A stretch of 11,709 nt of DNA from Planctomycetia bacterium (GTDB lineage: Bacteria > Planctomycetota > PLA2 > JAEUHO01), in NCBI GenBank assembly GCA_030618975.1, contig JAUXCH010000070.1, positions 1-11,709 of the forward strand. Direction: 5' to 3'. The position numbers and the translations under genes were made by a program. How positions within the stretch are numbered: position 1 is the stretch's first letter; the number at the start of each line of letters is the position of its first letter. Below, in pieces: positions 5,363-11,709 of the stretch. The notes under the pieces are model-generated. The model was not told the origin of the DNA. It saw nothing but the letters and a program-made list of their open reading frames with translations, and ran no database searches.

Positions 5363-6649
5363 ATGAGCGATCGAATGCGAGTGCCCACGTCCCCCCCCGA
5401 GCCCGCCGGCGAGGAGGCCCTGGCCGCCTTGATCGCCCAGGCGCTGGAAGGGGAGGACGCGTCCGACGAGGCGCGGGCCCTGGCCGAGGTCGCACTCGAC
5501 CTGGCGGCGCTGAATGCCGAGGCGCTCGAGCCGCTCCGTGAGGACGTCCGGGAGGCCGCGCTCGCCGCCTGGGACGCGCCCCGCGCGGTCGCGGCAGCGG
5601 CTGCGCCGGCGTCGCAGTCGACGGGGGCGCCCCTCCGCGTCCTGTGGGCCGCGGTACCCGAGCGCCTGCCGCACGTCCTGCGCTGGGCCGCCGTGCTGCT
5701 CGTGGGACTCGGCGTGACCCTGCTCGCCGTCCTCTCGTCGCCCGAGGAGGCGACGGCGGGCCTCAGGCTGGGCACCTTCTTCCGGATCGACGGGGCGGCC
5801 GGGCGTCAGGAAACGACGTCCGGGCGGCGCATCCCCTGGGGGGAGCGCCTCACCTCGCGGCCGCACGAGGTGCTGGGTTTTCGCCTGCCCGACGGGAGCG
5901 CCGTCGTGCTCGAGGACGAGGGCGTCCTGCGGCTCTCCCGTGCGGACGACGGGCGGGCCGTACTGGCGCTCGAGGCCGGCACCGTGCGCCTGGTCGTCGC
6001 GGGCTCGGGCCCGGTGCGGCTGGCGCTCGGACCGCGGACGCTCCATCTGGTTCAGGGCCGTGCGTGGGCTTCGGCCCGGACAGGGATGCTCGCCCTCGGG
6101 CCGACCGGTCGCGGTCGACTCGAGATCCCGGGTGCCGAGGCGCAGGTCCTCGAGGGCCCCGTCGAGGGTCGCTACACGCCGGCGCGCGGGTTCGAGGCCC
6201 TGGCGGGCGAGTCGGCGCCCGACCGGTTCCGCATGCCGTCCCTCCTCGGTGCCGACCGCCTGGGCCGCGCCCCGGGCCGCCTGGTCGCGGCTCGACGCTG
6301 GCGCGTGGTGGGCGGCGAGGGCCGGCGCCGCGGGACGAGCATCCAGCCGGGGGCGGTGGGCGTGCGACTCGGGTGGCAGCCCTCGCCGGAGGTGCGCCGG
6401 GCCCACACGCTCCGGTTGCGCCTCGAGGGGAGCGAGGGTCTCGAAGTCTCCCTCCCGGGTCTGGGTGTCGAGGCGGAGCCGGCCGTGCGCCGGATGGACC
6501 TCGCACTGCCTGCCGGCTGGTACGAACAGTTGACGGCGACGGGCGAGGAACTCCTCGTCGACCTGAGGTGGGCGAAGGGCGGGAGACACGACGCGCGTTT
6601 CCTCGGCGCGTCCTTCCTGTCCGACGCCGAATCGAAACGAAGGGAATGA
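5363..6649 (+). CDS. FecR-like single-pass membrane protein, probable sigma regulator
   Basis: 428 aa from ATG 5363, with GGAG (5355-5358) 4 nt upstream. Residues 1-100 are a predicted cytoplasmic, Ala/Glu-rich helical part (EEALAALIAQALEGEDASDEA) with no zinc-finger motif. A membrane segment follows at about 105-125 (VLRWAAVLLVGLGVTLLAVL). Residues 153-260 resemble the FecR beta domain: R-x-IPWGERLTSRPHEVLGFRLPDGS, VLRLSR, VLALEAGTVRLVV, TLHLVQGRAWASA. The last 130 residues are beta-rich and unassigned. FecR proteins transmit a periplasmic signal to an ECF sigma factor; here the sigma gene lies 51 bp upstream, so this is probably its anti-sigma or sensor. No TonB receptor is in the window, so iron transport is not implied. 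The stop TGA (6647-6649) overlaps an ATG (6646) of the next frame. Confidence 0.78.
   Translation: MSDRMRVPTSPPEPAGEEALAALIAQALEGEDASDEARALAEVALDLAALNAEALEPLREDVREAALAAWDAPRAVAAAAAPASQSTGAPLRVLWAAVPERLPHVLRWAAVLLVGLGVTLLAVLSSPEEATAGLRLGTFFRIDGAAGRQETTSGRRIPWGERLTSRPHEVLGFRLPDGSAVVLEDEGVLRLSRADDGRAVLALEAGTVRLVVAGSGPVRLALGPRTLHLVQGRAWASARTGMLALGPTGRGRLEIPGAEAQVLEGPVEGRYTPARGFEALAGESAPDRFRMPSLLGADRLGRAPGRLVAARRWRVVGGEGRRRGTSIQPGAVGVRLGWQPSPEVRRAHTLRLRLEGSEGLEVSLPGLGVEAEPAVRRMDLALPAGWYEQLTATGEELLVDLRWAKGGRHDARFLGASFLSDAESKRRE
6640..6645 (+). promoter_or_regulatory. Ribosome binding site choosing the start of the giant pseudopilin gene
   Basis: AAGGGA lies 6 nt before the ATG at 6652 and directly abuts the ATG at 6646. 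Spacing favours 6652 as the start, although 6646 in the same frame gives only two more residues (Met-Thr). Confidence 0.7.
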
Positions 6650-6651
6650 CC

Positions 6652-9600
6652 ATGTACCGTCACGTCTCGCCGTCATCTCAACAGCCGAGCGCAGGGATCG
6701 CACTGCTGATGGTGATCACCGTGCTCGTGACCCTGGTGATCATCGCCGTGCCGTTCGCCATCTCCATGCGTCATGGCCACGAGCGCACGACGAGCGAGCT
6801 GGCGCGGAGTCAAGCGGAGTTCGAGTCCTCCCTGCTCATCGAGGCGATGAAGCAGGCGTTGGGCGAGACCACGCCCATGCTCGAGCAGGAGCGTTGGGAC
6901 AAGGGCGAGCGCGACCTGGCATCCGACCCGCGCATCGACACGCTCGACGAGATCACGCTCGGCGAGTCCTTCCAGAGGCGCCTGGAGGAGAGTTGGTCGC
7001 AGGCTCTCGGCAGCGACGCGAGCGGAAGGGCCGACCCGCGTCTGGTGGCACACCTCCAGTCGCTCGATGCGCGGGGTCTCGGTCTGCTGGGCGACGACCG
7101 CGGCAGCATCTGGACCGGCGTCGTCGAGGACGCGAACGGGAAGGTGAACGCGAACGGCGTGTCGCCGTTCCTGCTCGGCAACCTGATGGGCGCCGCCCTG
7201 CTCTCGGAGGAGCTCGACTCGTCCTCACCGGACATCTCGGTCGAGCACGTGGTAGGGGCCAGGTCGCAGCGGCTCGCCAACTTCCCCAAGGACGGCGGCT
7301 GGATCCGGATCGGCGCGGAGGTGATCCGGTACGACTCCTTCGACGGAAGCACCTTCCGTGGATGCGAGCGCTCCGCGCTGGGCGAGACGCCGCTCAAGGA
7401 CAACGGCACCGCCCTGGTCCACGAGGTCGGCACCCCGGTGATCGACTACACCGCCTACAAGATCGCGACGCACATCGTGGCCGCACGGCCCGGCTTCCTG
7501 ACCTGGTTCGCGAACCTCGAAGACCTCCGGTCCATCGCGGGCTGGGGCGCGGGTCCGGGCCTCCTCGCCTCCCGACTCGACCAGATCCGGCCGTTCCTCA
7601 CGGTGTGGAGCCGGCGCGAGACCGCCTCCGGGTGGTTGGCCCAGCAGGTCATCGTCAACGAGCTGCCGGTGGGGGCGGACCCGTCGACGCCCGACGAGTT
7701 GCAGCTCGTGGACCAGTTCAACCCGAGCGGCACCACGGCGTACTTCAACCCGGGCACGCTGCTGAGGATCTCCGACGGTACGAACACCGTGTACCAGGCG
7801 GTGAACCACGTCGGTGACTCGGAGGGGCGCCAACCGTGGCGCTACGTGACCCTGGCGGGCCGGGTCGACGCCACCGCGGGCGAGGAGGGCATCACCTTCG
7901 ACGGCGGTGAGGCCATGGCCGAGGCCTTCGCTCCGTTCCCCATCAACATCAACACCGCGCCCATCGAGGTCATCTACGCGTGTCTCGCGAATCTTCACCT
8001 GCGGACGGCCAAGGAACCCGAGCAGATCGTCACGACGGAGGTCGCGTGGATGCTCGCCGAGCGCATCGTCGACGAGCGGGGCCGCGGGCTGCTGGTCGAT
8101 CCGGACTCGGACGAGCGCCAGGAGGGGCCCTTCCGCCACTACGAGGACTACGGCAAATTCCTGCAGAGGCTCGAGGATGAGGAGGAGTTCCTCCAGGGCG
8201 ACCAGCGCGCCGCGCTCTACCTCAACGCCGTCAACCCGCACAACGCGCAGCTCGCGTTCGGGACGGCGCCCTGGTGCTTTAGGACGCTCGACGTCTACCA
8301 CCTCGAGGCGCGCGTCGCGGTCAACGACCGCGGCGGAGAGCAGATGGCCACCTCCATCCGGCGTGAGATCGCCGAGATCGGAAGCGACGGCAAGACGAGC
8401 TGGACGCTCGACTCCCAGGAGGATTTCGAGGCGCGGCTGGCGATGGGCAGCGGCGCCAAGTGGACGGCGACGGGACCGCGCGGCGTGAACTACCGCTACT
8501 TCCGGCTGCCGTGGACGACGCACGTGCAGCCCGCGCTCAGGGCCGAGCAGGGATACCACCACGGCGTGTACCCGAGCACCGAGCTGAGCGACGAGAACGA
8601 CGAGCGGGGAGACGTCCAGCTCGAGCCCAGCAGGATCCAGTTCCCGCGTGGGCTGTCCGGCCACTTCGATTCGTCCCTGTCCACGGAGGGCTGGCGAACC
8701 GACTTCACCGGCGCCTACACGCACCCCATCCAGGGCGTCTTCACGCAGGCGAACGAGAAGTACTGCCGTTCCTTCACACTGTCCTTCTGGTGGCGGAGCT
8801 TCTCGGACGCGAACTGGACGGCGTTCGACTGCGGCATGCTGCGCCACACGAATCGCTTCGCCATCTTCGTGACCGAGGGCCTCGACGGGCAGGAGCTGGT
8901 CTTCCGCGTCGCGGGACCGACCCTCGAGGGGCGGGCCGTGGAGTGCTTCGTTCCGCTCGAGCGCATCAACTACCGGCCGGGGAACTGGTACCACATCAAG
9001 GTCTCCTGCCGCGGCGCCGACCCGTCCCTCGTCGAACTGTTCGTCGACGGCGTGGCGCTGGGGGACCGCCGCACCCTCACCTGGCTCACCGGTGGTCTCA
9101 GCGAGGAGCAAGAGGAGATCCAGGTGGAGAGCACCGATGGCTTCAGCGCCCGCGGGGCGCTCCTCATCGGGGACGAGATCGTCGAGTACGAGACCCTCGC
9201 CGGGGATTCCTTCCGCGACTGCTTCCGTGGCGCGCGCGGCACGAACGACGCCGCCGCTAGCCAGAAGCTCCCGGGCCAGGGGAAGCAGTGGCCCGTCGGG
9301 ACGCCCGTCAAGCAGTTGGGGTACTCGGCGTTCCTCCTTCAGGATGTCATGAAGGGCGGCGCCAGCCTGTACGACACCCTGGGACGCTGGAGCGCGGTGC
9401 GCATCGACAACGTCGACGTCGAGACCCAGTACGACGAAACGAACTTCTTCCTGGGCGTTCCGCCCACCCAGACGACGTTCACCGCGACCATCCTCCCTCT
9501 CTGGGGTGAAGACGTCACGGGGCCGTCCGGCATCGACCTGCAGGACCAGACCGGTACGGCAGCCGACGCGTTCTCGACCAGCGGCATCGCGATCCTGGGA

Positions 9601-11709
9601 TGCGAGATCCCGCAGTCCTTGGGGAGCTTCCAGGGACAGTCGAGCGCGGACGGCTGGGTGCTCGGCGGCTGGGAGCTGGTCCAGTACACGCGGACCATCG
9701 GCGACGCGAACGTGATCGAGATCACGAAGCGGAACTACGAGAGCGTCTACTGGGACCCGGCCGATGACTACTTTCTCGTCACGCGGCACCGCAGGGTGGA
9801 TCCGAACGCGATCCCGCCCTCGGAGACGTTCACGAACCTCCCGGCCTTCCTCATTCCCATCTCCATCCCCGCGACGCAGGGCTCCCAGGGCGACGACTAC
9901 CTGAACCCGGCGGAGACGGGCGGCGAGGACATCACGCTCATCCAGCGTCACCCCATCGACTGGAACTCGGACGACAACACGTACCAGGAAGGCGATGCGT
10001 TCGAGGAGGGCGACGGTGGGACCCGTCTGGTACTCGGCCTGCCCAACCAGGCAGGGACCGAGCCGGTCGAGGTGATCCGGTACGACTCCATCGACCGGCA
10101 GAACGGTGCGCAGGGGGAGATGCTCTTCGTGGCCGACGGCGAGTTCGTCCAGCGGATCCTCCAGGTGTTCCTCCCGGAGACCACCACCACCATGGGGGCG
10201 CCACCCGGGACCCAGGAGGTCGAGGACGACGAGTCCGGTCAGGTCACCGAGCCCGACCAGCAGACCGAGGACGTGACCGCGCCGGACACCCAACCTCCCG
10301 AGGAGGACCCTCCGACCGACAGCAGCGGGCAGGGCGACCCCGAGAACATCGAGGAGGTCGATCCCTTCCTCGACGACGAGATCCTCGCCGTCACGGACCG
10401 GGAGCGTCGCAGTGACTACCCGCCGGACGAACCGGACCACAAGAACCCCGTACCCGACGACCTTGCGCAGTGGCCGTGGCCTTCCTGGGGGGCTGCGATG
10501 GGCCGGGTCCACACGTGGTATCGGGGCGTGCACGGCACGAACGACCGGCACCACGCGGACCCCGCCGACGACGAGCGCGAGTCCATCCTGATCCCGTGCT
10601 TCCGGGCGACCGAGGGCCCGGCGTACAAGGGGCAGGGTACGGACGAGTGGGTGCCCGGGCAGCCGTGGATCCACCTCGGAGCGCGCCCCCTGGGCCGCCT
10701 GGACCGCATCACGCTGACCGACGGCGCTGCGGAGGAGCCGCGGCGGTTCGAGGCCCTCGTTCGCTGGGCCGATCCCTATTCGCGGTGGGCCGCACTCGAC
10801 CAGTTCCCCGAGGACCGGGTGAAGGCCTCCGAGGACGTTCCCTCCCATCCGGGGGCCTACCGAGACGAGCACCGGGGACTGCCGCGCATCCTGCGCTTCC
10901 CCTGTGGCGAGCTGCCCGACGAGCTGCCCCAGGAGTTGGAGTTCGCCCAGAGCACGGTCTCCAGCAGCGGCGTGGTCACGGCCTTTCTCGACGAGATCCA
11001 CGTGATCCCGCTGCCCATCCAGCTGGAGCCGCTCCTCTACGTCGCGAACGAGGAGGGGTTGACGGAGCAGACCGCCGACATCCGGCTCGCCCTCATGGGC
11101 ACGCTGGTGAACAAGGACCAGTCCTTCGCCTATCACCCGGAATGCGGCCTGCTCGACCTCGACGGCGAGTTGATCCTCTGGCGGGACTCCACCTTCGAGA
11201 GCGAGAACGTGCTCGTCCTGGAGCGCTGCGTGCGCGGCGTCCTCGGCACGACATCGCGGCCGCACCCACGCGGGGGATCCGGGCGGTTCGTACCCGGCGT
11301 GCCCGTCACGTACATCCAGGGGTCGGCGACGCGCGACCTCGCACAGATTCCCGTGGCATCGCTCGACGAGCGCGTCTGGCCCCGCGAGGGGCTGCTGCGC
11401 GTCGTCGGCGCGCAGGACGCCGAGCTCATCCACTTCACGCGGCGTTCGAGGGAAGACTTCATCCTGCCCGAGGCGTTCGGCGCCGAGGACGCGCCGGACG
11501 TCGCGGAGGGCCGGGCGATCCTGCGTGGCCGCTTCGGCACGAAGGCGATCGACCACGACGACGGGACACCCGTGTTCTTCCAGCCGTTCCGCTACTGGGA
11601 CCGCTTCCTGCCCCGTCGGATCGAGGAGGACGAGTCGTTCAGCGGCATCTACGACCACCCCGAGGGTTCGTACCTGGAGCTGGGCCAGAAGCTGAAGTCG
11701 GATCGTAGC
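6652..11709 (+). CDS. Giant GspK-like minor pseudopilin with LamG and repeated RGxxGT modules (3' partial)
   Basis: 1,686 codons without a stop; the gene runs off the right edge. Residue 15 is a prepilin-peptidase-like Gly (SAG/IALLMV) followed by a hydrophobic helix (16-36). Position +5 is Met, fitting GspK, the pseudopilin that lacks Glu5. Further GspK marks are EDANGKVNANGVSPFLLGNL (about 157-176), F-x-NLEDLRSIAGWG...LDQIRPFLTVWS (286-321) and PFPININTAPIEV (428-440), followed by WMLAERIVDERG and FRHYEDYGKFL. The GspK core ends near 580, against about 300-350 residues for a usual GspK. Beyond it lie a LamG-like jelly roll (about 665-805), an acidic Pro-rich linker (1184-1263) and copies of an E-h-I-x-[YFW]...RGxxGTxxxxH module. 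GspK normally caps the type II secretion pseudopilus tip in the inner membrane/periplasm. This protein could be an enlarged tip adhesin or substrate binder; that is inference. It is coupled to the FecR-like gene (ATGA overlap at 6646). Confidence 0.85.
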   Translation, partial: MYRHVSPSSQQPSAGIALLMVITVLVTLVIIAVPFAISMRHGHERTTSELARSQAEFESSLLIEAMKQALGETTPMLEQERWDKGERDLASDPRIDTLDEITLGESFQRRLEESWSQALGSDASGRADPRLVAHLQSLDARGLGLLGDDRGSIWTGVVEDANGKVNANGVSPFLLGNLMGAALLSEELDSSSPDISVEHVVGARSQRLANFPKDGGWIRIGAEVIRYDSFDGSTFRGCERSALGETPLKDNGTALVHEVGTPVIDYTAYKIATHIVAARPGFLTWFANLEDLRSIAGWGAGPGLLASRLDQIRPFLTVWSRRETASGWLAQQVIVNELPVGADPSTPDELQLVDQFNPSGTTAYFNPGTLLRISDGTNTVYQAVNHVGDSEGRQPWRYVTLAGRVDATAGEEGITFDGGEAMAEAFAPFPININTAPIEVIYACLANLHLRTAKEPEQIVTTEVAWMLAERIVDERGRGLLVDPDSDERQEGPFRHYEDYGKFLQRLEDEEEFLQGDQRAALYLNAVNPHNAQLAFGTAPWCFRTLDVYHLEARVAVNDRGGEQMATSIRREIAEIGSDGKTSWTLDSQEDFEARLAMGSGAKWTATGPRGVNYRYFRLPWTTHVQPALRAEQGYHHGVYPSTELSDENDERGDVQLEPSRIQFPRGLSGHFDSSLSTEGWRTDFTGAYTHPIQGVFTQANEKYCRSFTLSFWWRSFSDANWTAFDCGMLRHTNRFAIFVTEGLDGQELVFRVAGPTLEGRAVECFVPLERINYRPGNWYHIKVSCRGADPSLVELFVDGVALGDRRTLTWLTGGLSEEQEEIQVESTDGFSARGALLIGDEIVEYETLAGDSFRDCFRGARGTNDAAASQKLPGQGKQWPVGTPVKQLGYSAFLLQDVMKGGASLYDTLGRWSAVRIDNVDVETQYDETNFFLGVPPTQTTFTATILPLWGEDVTGPSGIDLQDQTGTAADAFSTSGIAILGCEIPQSLGSFQGQSSADGWVLGGWELVQYTRTIGDANVIEITKRNYESVYWDPADDYFLVTRHRRVDPNAIPPSETFTNLPAFLIPISIPATQGSQGDDYLNPAETGGEDITLIQRHPIDWNSDDNTYQEGDAFEEGDGGTRLVLGLPNQAGTEPVEVIRYDSIDRQNGAQGEMLFVADGEFVQRILQVFLPETTTTMGAPPGTQEVEDDESGQVTEPDQQTEDVTAPDTQPPEEDPPTDSSGQGDPENIEEVDPFLDDEILAVTDRERRSDYPPDEPDHKNPVPDDLAQWPWPSWGAAMGRVHTWYRGVHGTNDRHHADPADDERESILIPCFRATEGPAYKGQGTDEWVPGQPWIHLGARPLGRLDRITLTDGAAEEPRRFEALVRWADPYSRWAALDQFPEDRVKASEDVPSHPGAYRDEHRGLPRILRFPCGELPDELPQELEFAQSTVSSSGVVTAFLDEIHVIPLPIQLEPLLYVANEEGLTEQTADIRLALMGTLVNKDQSFAYHPECGLLDLDGELILWRDSTFESENVLVLERCVRGVLGTTSRPHPRGGSGRFVPGVPVTYIQGSATRDLAQIPVASLDERVWPREGLLRVVGAQDAELIHFTRRSREDFILPEAFGAEDAPDVAEGRAILRGRFGTKAIDHDDGTPVFFQPFRYWDRFLPRRIEEDESFSGIYDHPEGSYLELGQKLKSDRS
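7291..7449 (+). repeat. RGxxGT module copy 1 (inside GspK core)
   Basis: Residues 214-266 of the giant protein: WIRIGAEVIRYDSFDG, TFRGCERSALGE, VHEVGTPV. This copy has GE where the others have GT. It interrupts the GspK periplasmic domain ahead of the LEDLR motif. Confidence 0.7.
8644..9066 (+). other. LamG-like (concanavalin A-type jelly roll) domain within the giant protein
   Basis: Residues about 665-805 show GLSGHFDSSL, FTLSFWWRSFSDANWTAFDC (708-727), RFAIFVTEG, LVFRVAG, NWYHIKVSC (778-786) and VELFVDGVALGD (794-805). The F-T-L-S-F-W strand and the N-W-Y-H-I...F-V-D-G pair are the usual LamG landmarks. Such domains bind carbohydrate or protein ligands; the ligand here is unknown. Confidence 0.72.
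9112..9330 (+). repeat. RGxxGT module copy 2
   Basis: Residues 821-893, straight after the LamG domain: LLIGDEIVEYETLAGDSF, DCFRGARGTND, then WPVGTPV. This is the clearest match to copy 1, with the same order of E-h-V-x-Y, C-x-R and VGTPV blocks. The histidine position is not conserved. Confidence 0.75.
9649..9765 (+). repeat. RGxxGT module, divergent copy
   Basis: Residues 1000-1038: GWVLGGWELVQYTRTIGDAN, VIEITKRNYES. The first half matches the module (E-h-V-x-Y then D-G/A) but RGxxGT is degraded to KRNYES. It may be a decayed or specialised copy. Confidence 0.4.
10021..10560 (+). repeat. RGxxGT module copy 3, split by a linker
   Basis: The first half, VEVIRYDSID, lies at residues 1139-1148 and the second half, WYRGVHGTNDRHH, at 1289-1301. 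They are separated by about 140 residues that include the acidic Pro-rich linker. Pairing the halves as one module is inference. Confidence 0.5.
10201..10440 (+). other. Acidic, proline-rich low-complexity linker
   Basis: Residues 1184-1263 are dominated by Asp, Glu, Pro, Thr and Gln with almost no aromatics (for example QPPEEDPPTDSSGQGD). It is probably disordered and separates two folded parts of the giant protein. Confidence 0.8.
11143..11331 (+). repeat. RGxxGT module copy 4
   Basis: Residues 1498-1560: LLDLDGELILWRDSTFE, LERCVRGVLGTTSRPH, then VPGVPVTY. It keeps Glu1506, the C-x-R-G/GT block (1526-1533), His1538 and the terminal G-x-P-V. Confidence 0.72.
11371..11610 (+). repeat. RGxxGT module copy 5
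   Basis: Residues 1574-1653: GLLRVVGAQDAELIHFTRRS, a 20-residue acidic insertion, then LRGRFGTKAIDHDDGTPVFF. RG (1625-1626), GT (1629-1630), His1635 and GTPV (1638-1641) are all kept. Confidence 0.7.

Noticed and set aside
4409..6703. A 764-codon minus-strand frame
   Set aside because: It is antisense to the sigma and FecR-like genes, which have clear domains. Its composition is Arg/Pro/Gly-rich and no motif is seen.
7225..11658. A 1,477-codon stop-free frame on the minus strand
   Set aside because: It lies antisense to the giant plus-strand gene. Its product is an Arg/Gly/Val/Asp-rich chain with no recognisable domain, while the plus frame shows GspK, LamG and repeat motifs. Long antisense frames are expected opposite real genes at this GC content.
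1..11709. CRISPR array, tRNA, rRNA, insertion sequence or attachment site
   Set aside because: I saw no spaced direct repeats of CRISPR type, no tRNA-like cloverleaf, no transposase motif and no terminal inverted repeats; the only repeats are in-frame protein repeats.

Overview
The window is about 70% GC or higher and almost fully coding, with the strong G/C third-position bias typical of high-GC genomes. Two ECF sigma factor modules, a secreted squalene-oxidase-repeat protein, a FecR-like membrane protein and a very large type II secretion pseudopilin-like protein together suggest an uncultured or little-studied Planctomycetota-type bacterium. That assignment is inferred from gene content; no rRNA or marker gene is present.

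Left part (1-3277). A 5'-truncated plus-strand gene encodes a Pro/Ala/Val-rich repeat protein ending in a cysteine-free thioredoxin-fold domain. It converges, sharing a CTAG at the two stop codons, on a minus-strand operon. In transcription order that operon is ECF sigma factor (2609-3277), zinc-finger membrane anti-sigma factor (1974-2612, 4-bp GTGA overlap) and an exported trypsin-like/PDZ protein that has lost all three catalytic residues (861-1961). The order recalls sigma / anti-sigma / HtrA-family protease operons, but with a dead protease.

Middle (3278-3426). A short divergent intergenic region must hold the promoters of both operons. It contains a GAAC-N6-GTTC dyad and a TAGAAT element.

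Right part (3427 to the end). Four tightly packed plus-strand genes follow: a secreted alpha/alpha-toroid (squalene oxidase repeat) protein, a second ECF sigma factor overlapping it by 8 bp, a single-pass FecR-like protein as its probable regulator, and a giant gene running off the window (6652 to beyond 11709, more than 1,686 codons without a stop).

The giant gene is the most interesting object here. Its N-terminus is a recognisable GspK-type pseudopilin: a prepilin-like SAG/IALLMV segment without Glu at +5, a LEDLR...IRPFLTV motif and the NINTAP motif. Beyond the GspK core it carries about 1,100 further residues: a LamG-like jelly roll, an acidic Pro-rich linker and five or six diverged copies of a module whose core is E-h-I-x-[YFW] ... 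RGxxGTxxxxH...GxPV. The gene is easy to miss, because it has no stop in the window and a 4.4-kb antisense frame is open across it.

A reasonable inference is that the right-hand operon encodes a sigma-controlled export or surface system whose minor pseudopilin has become a large, possibly adhesive or ligand-binding tip protein. The left-hand operon looks like a separate envelope-sensing regulator.
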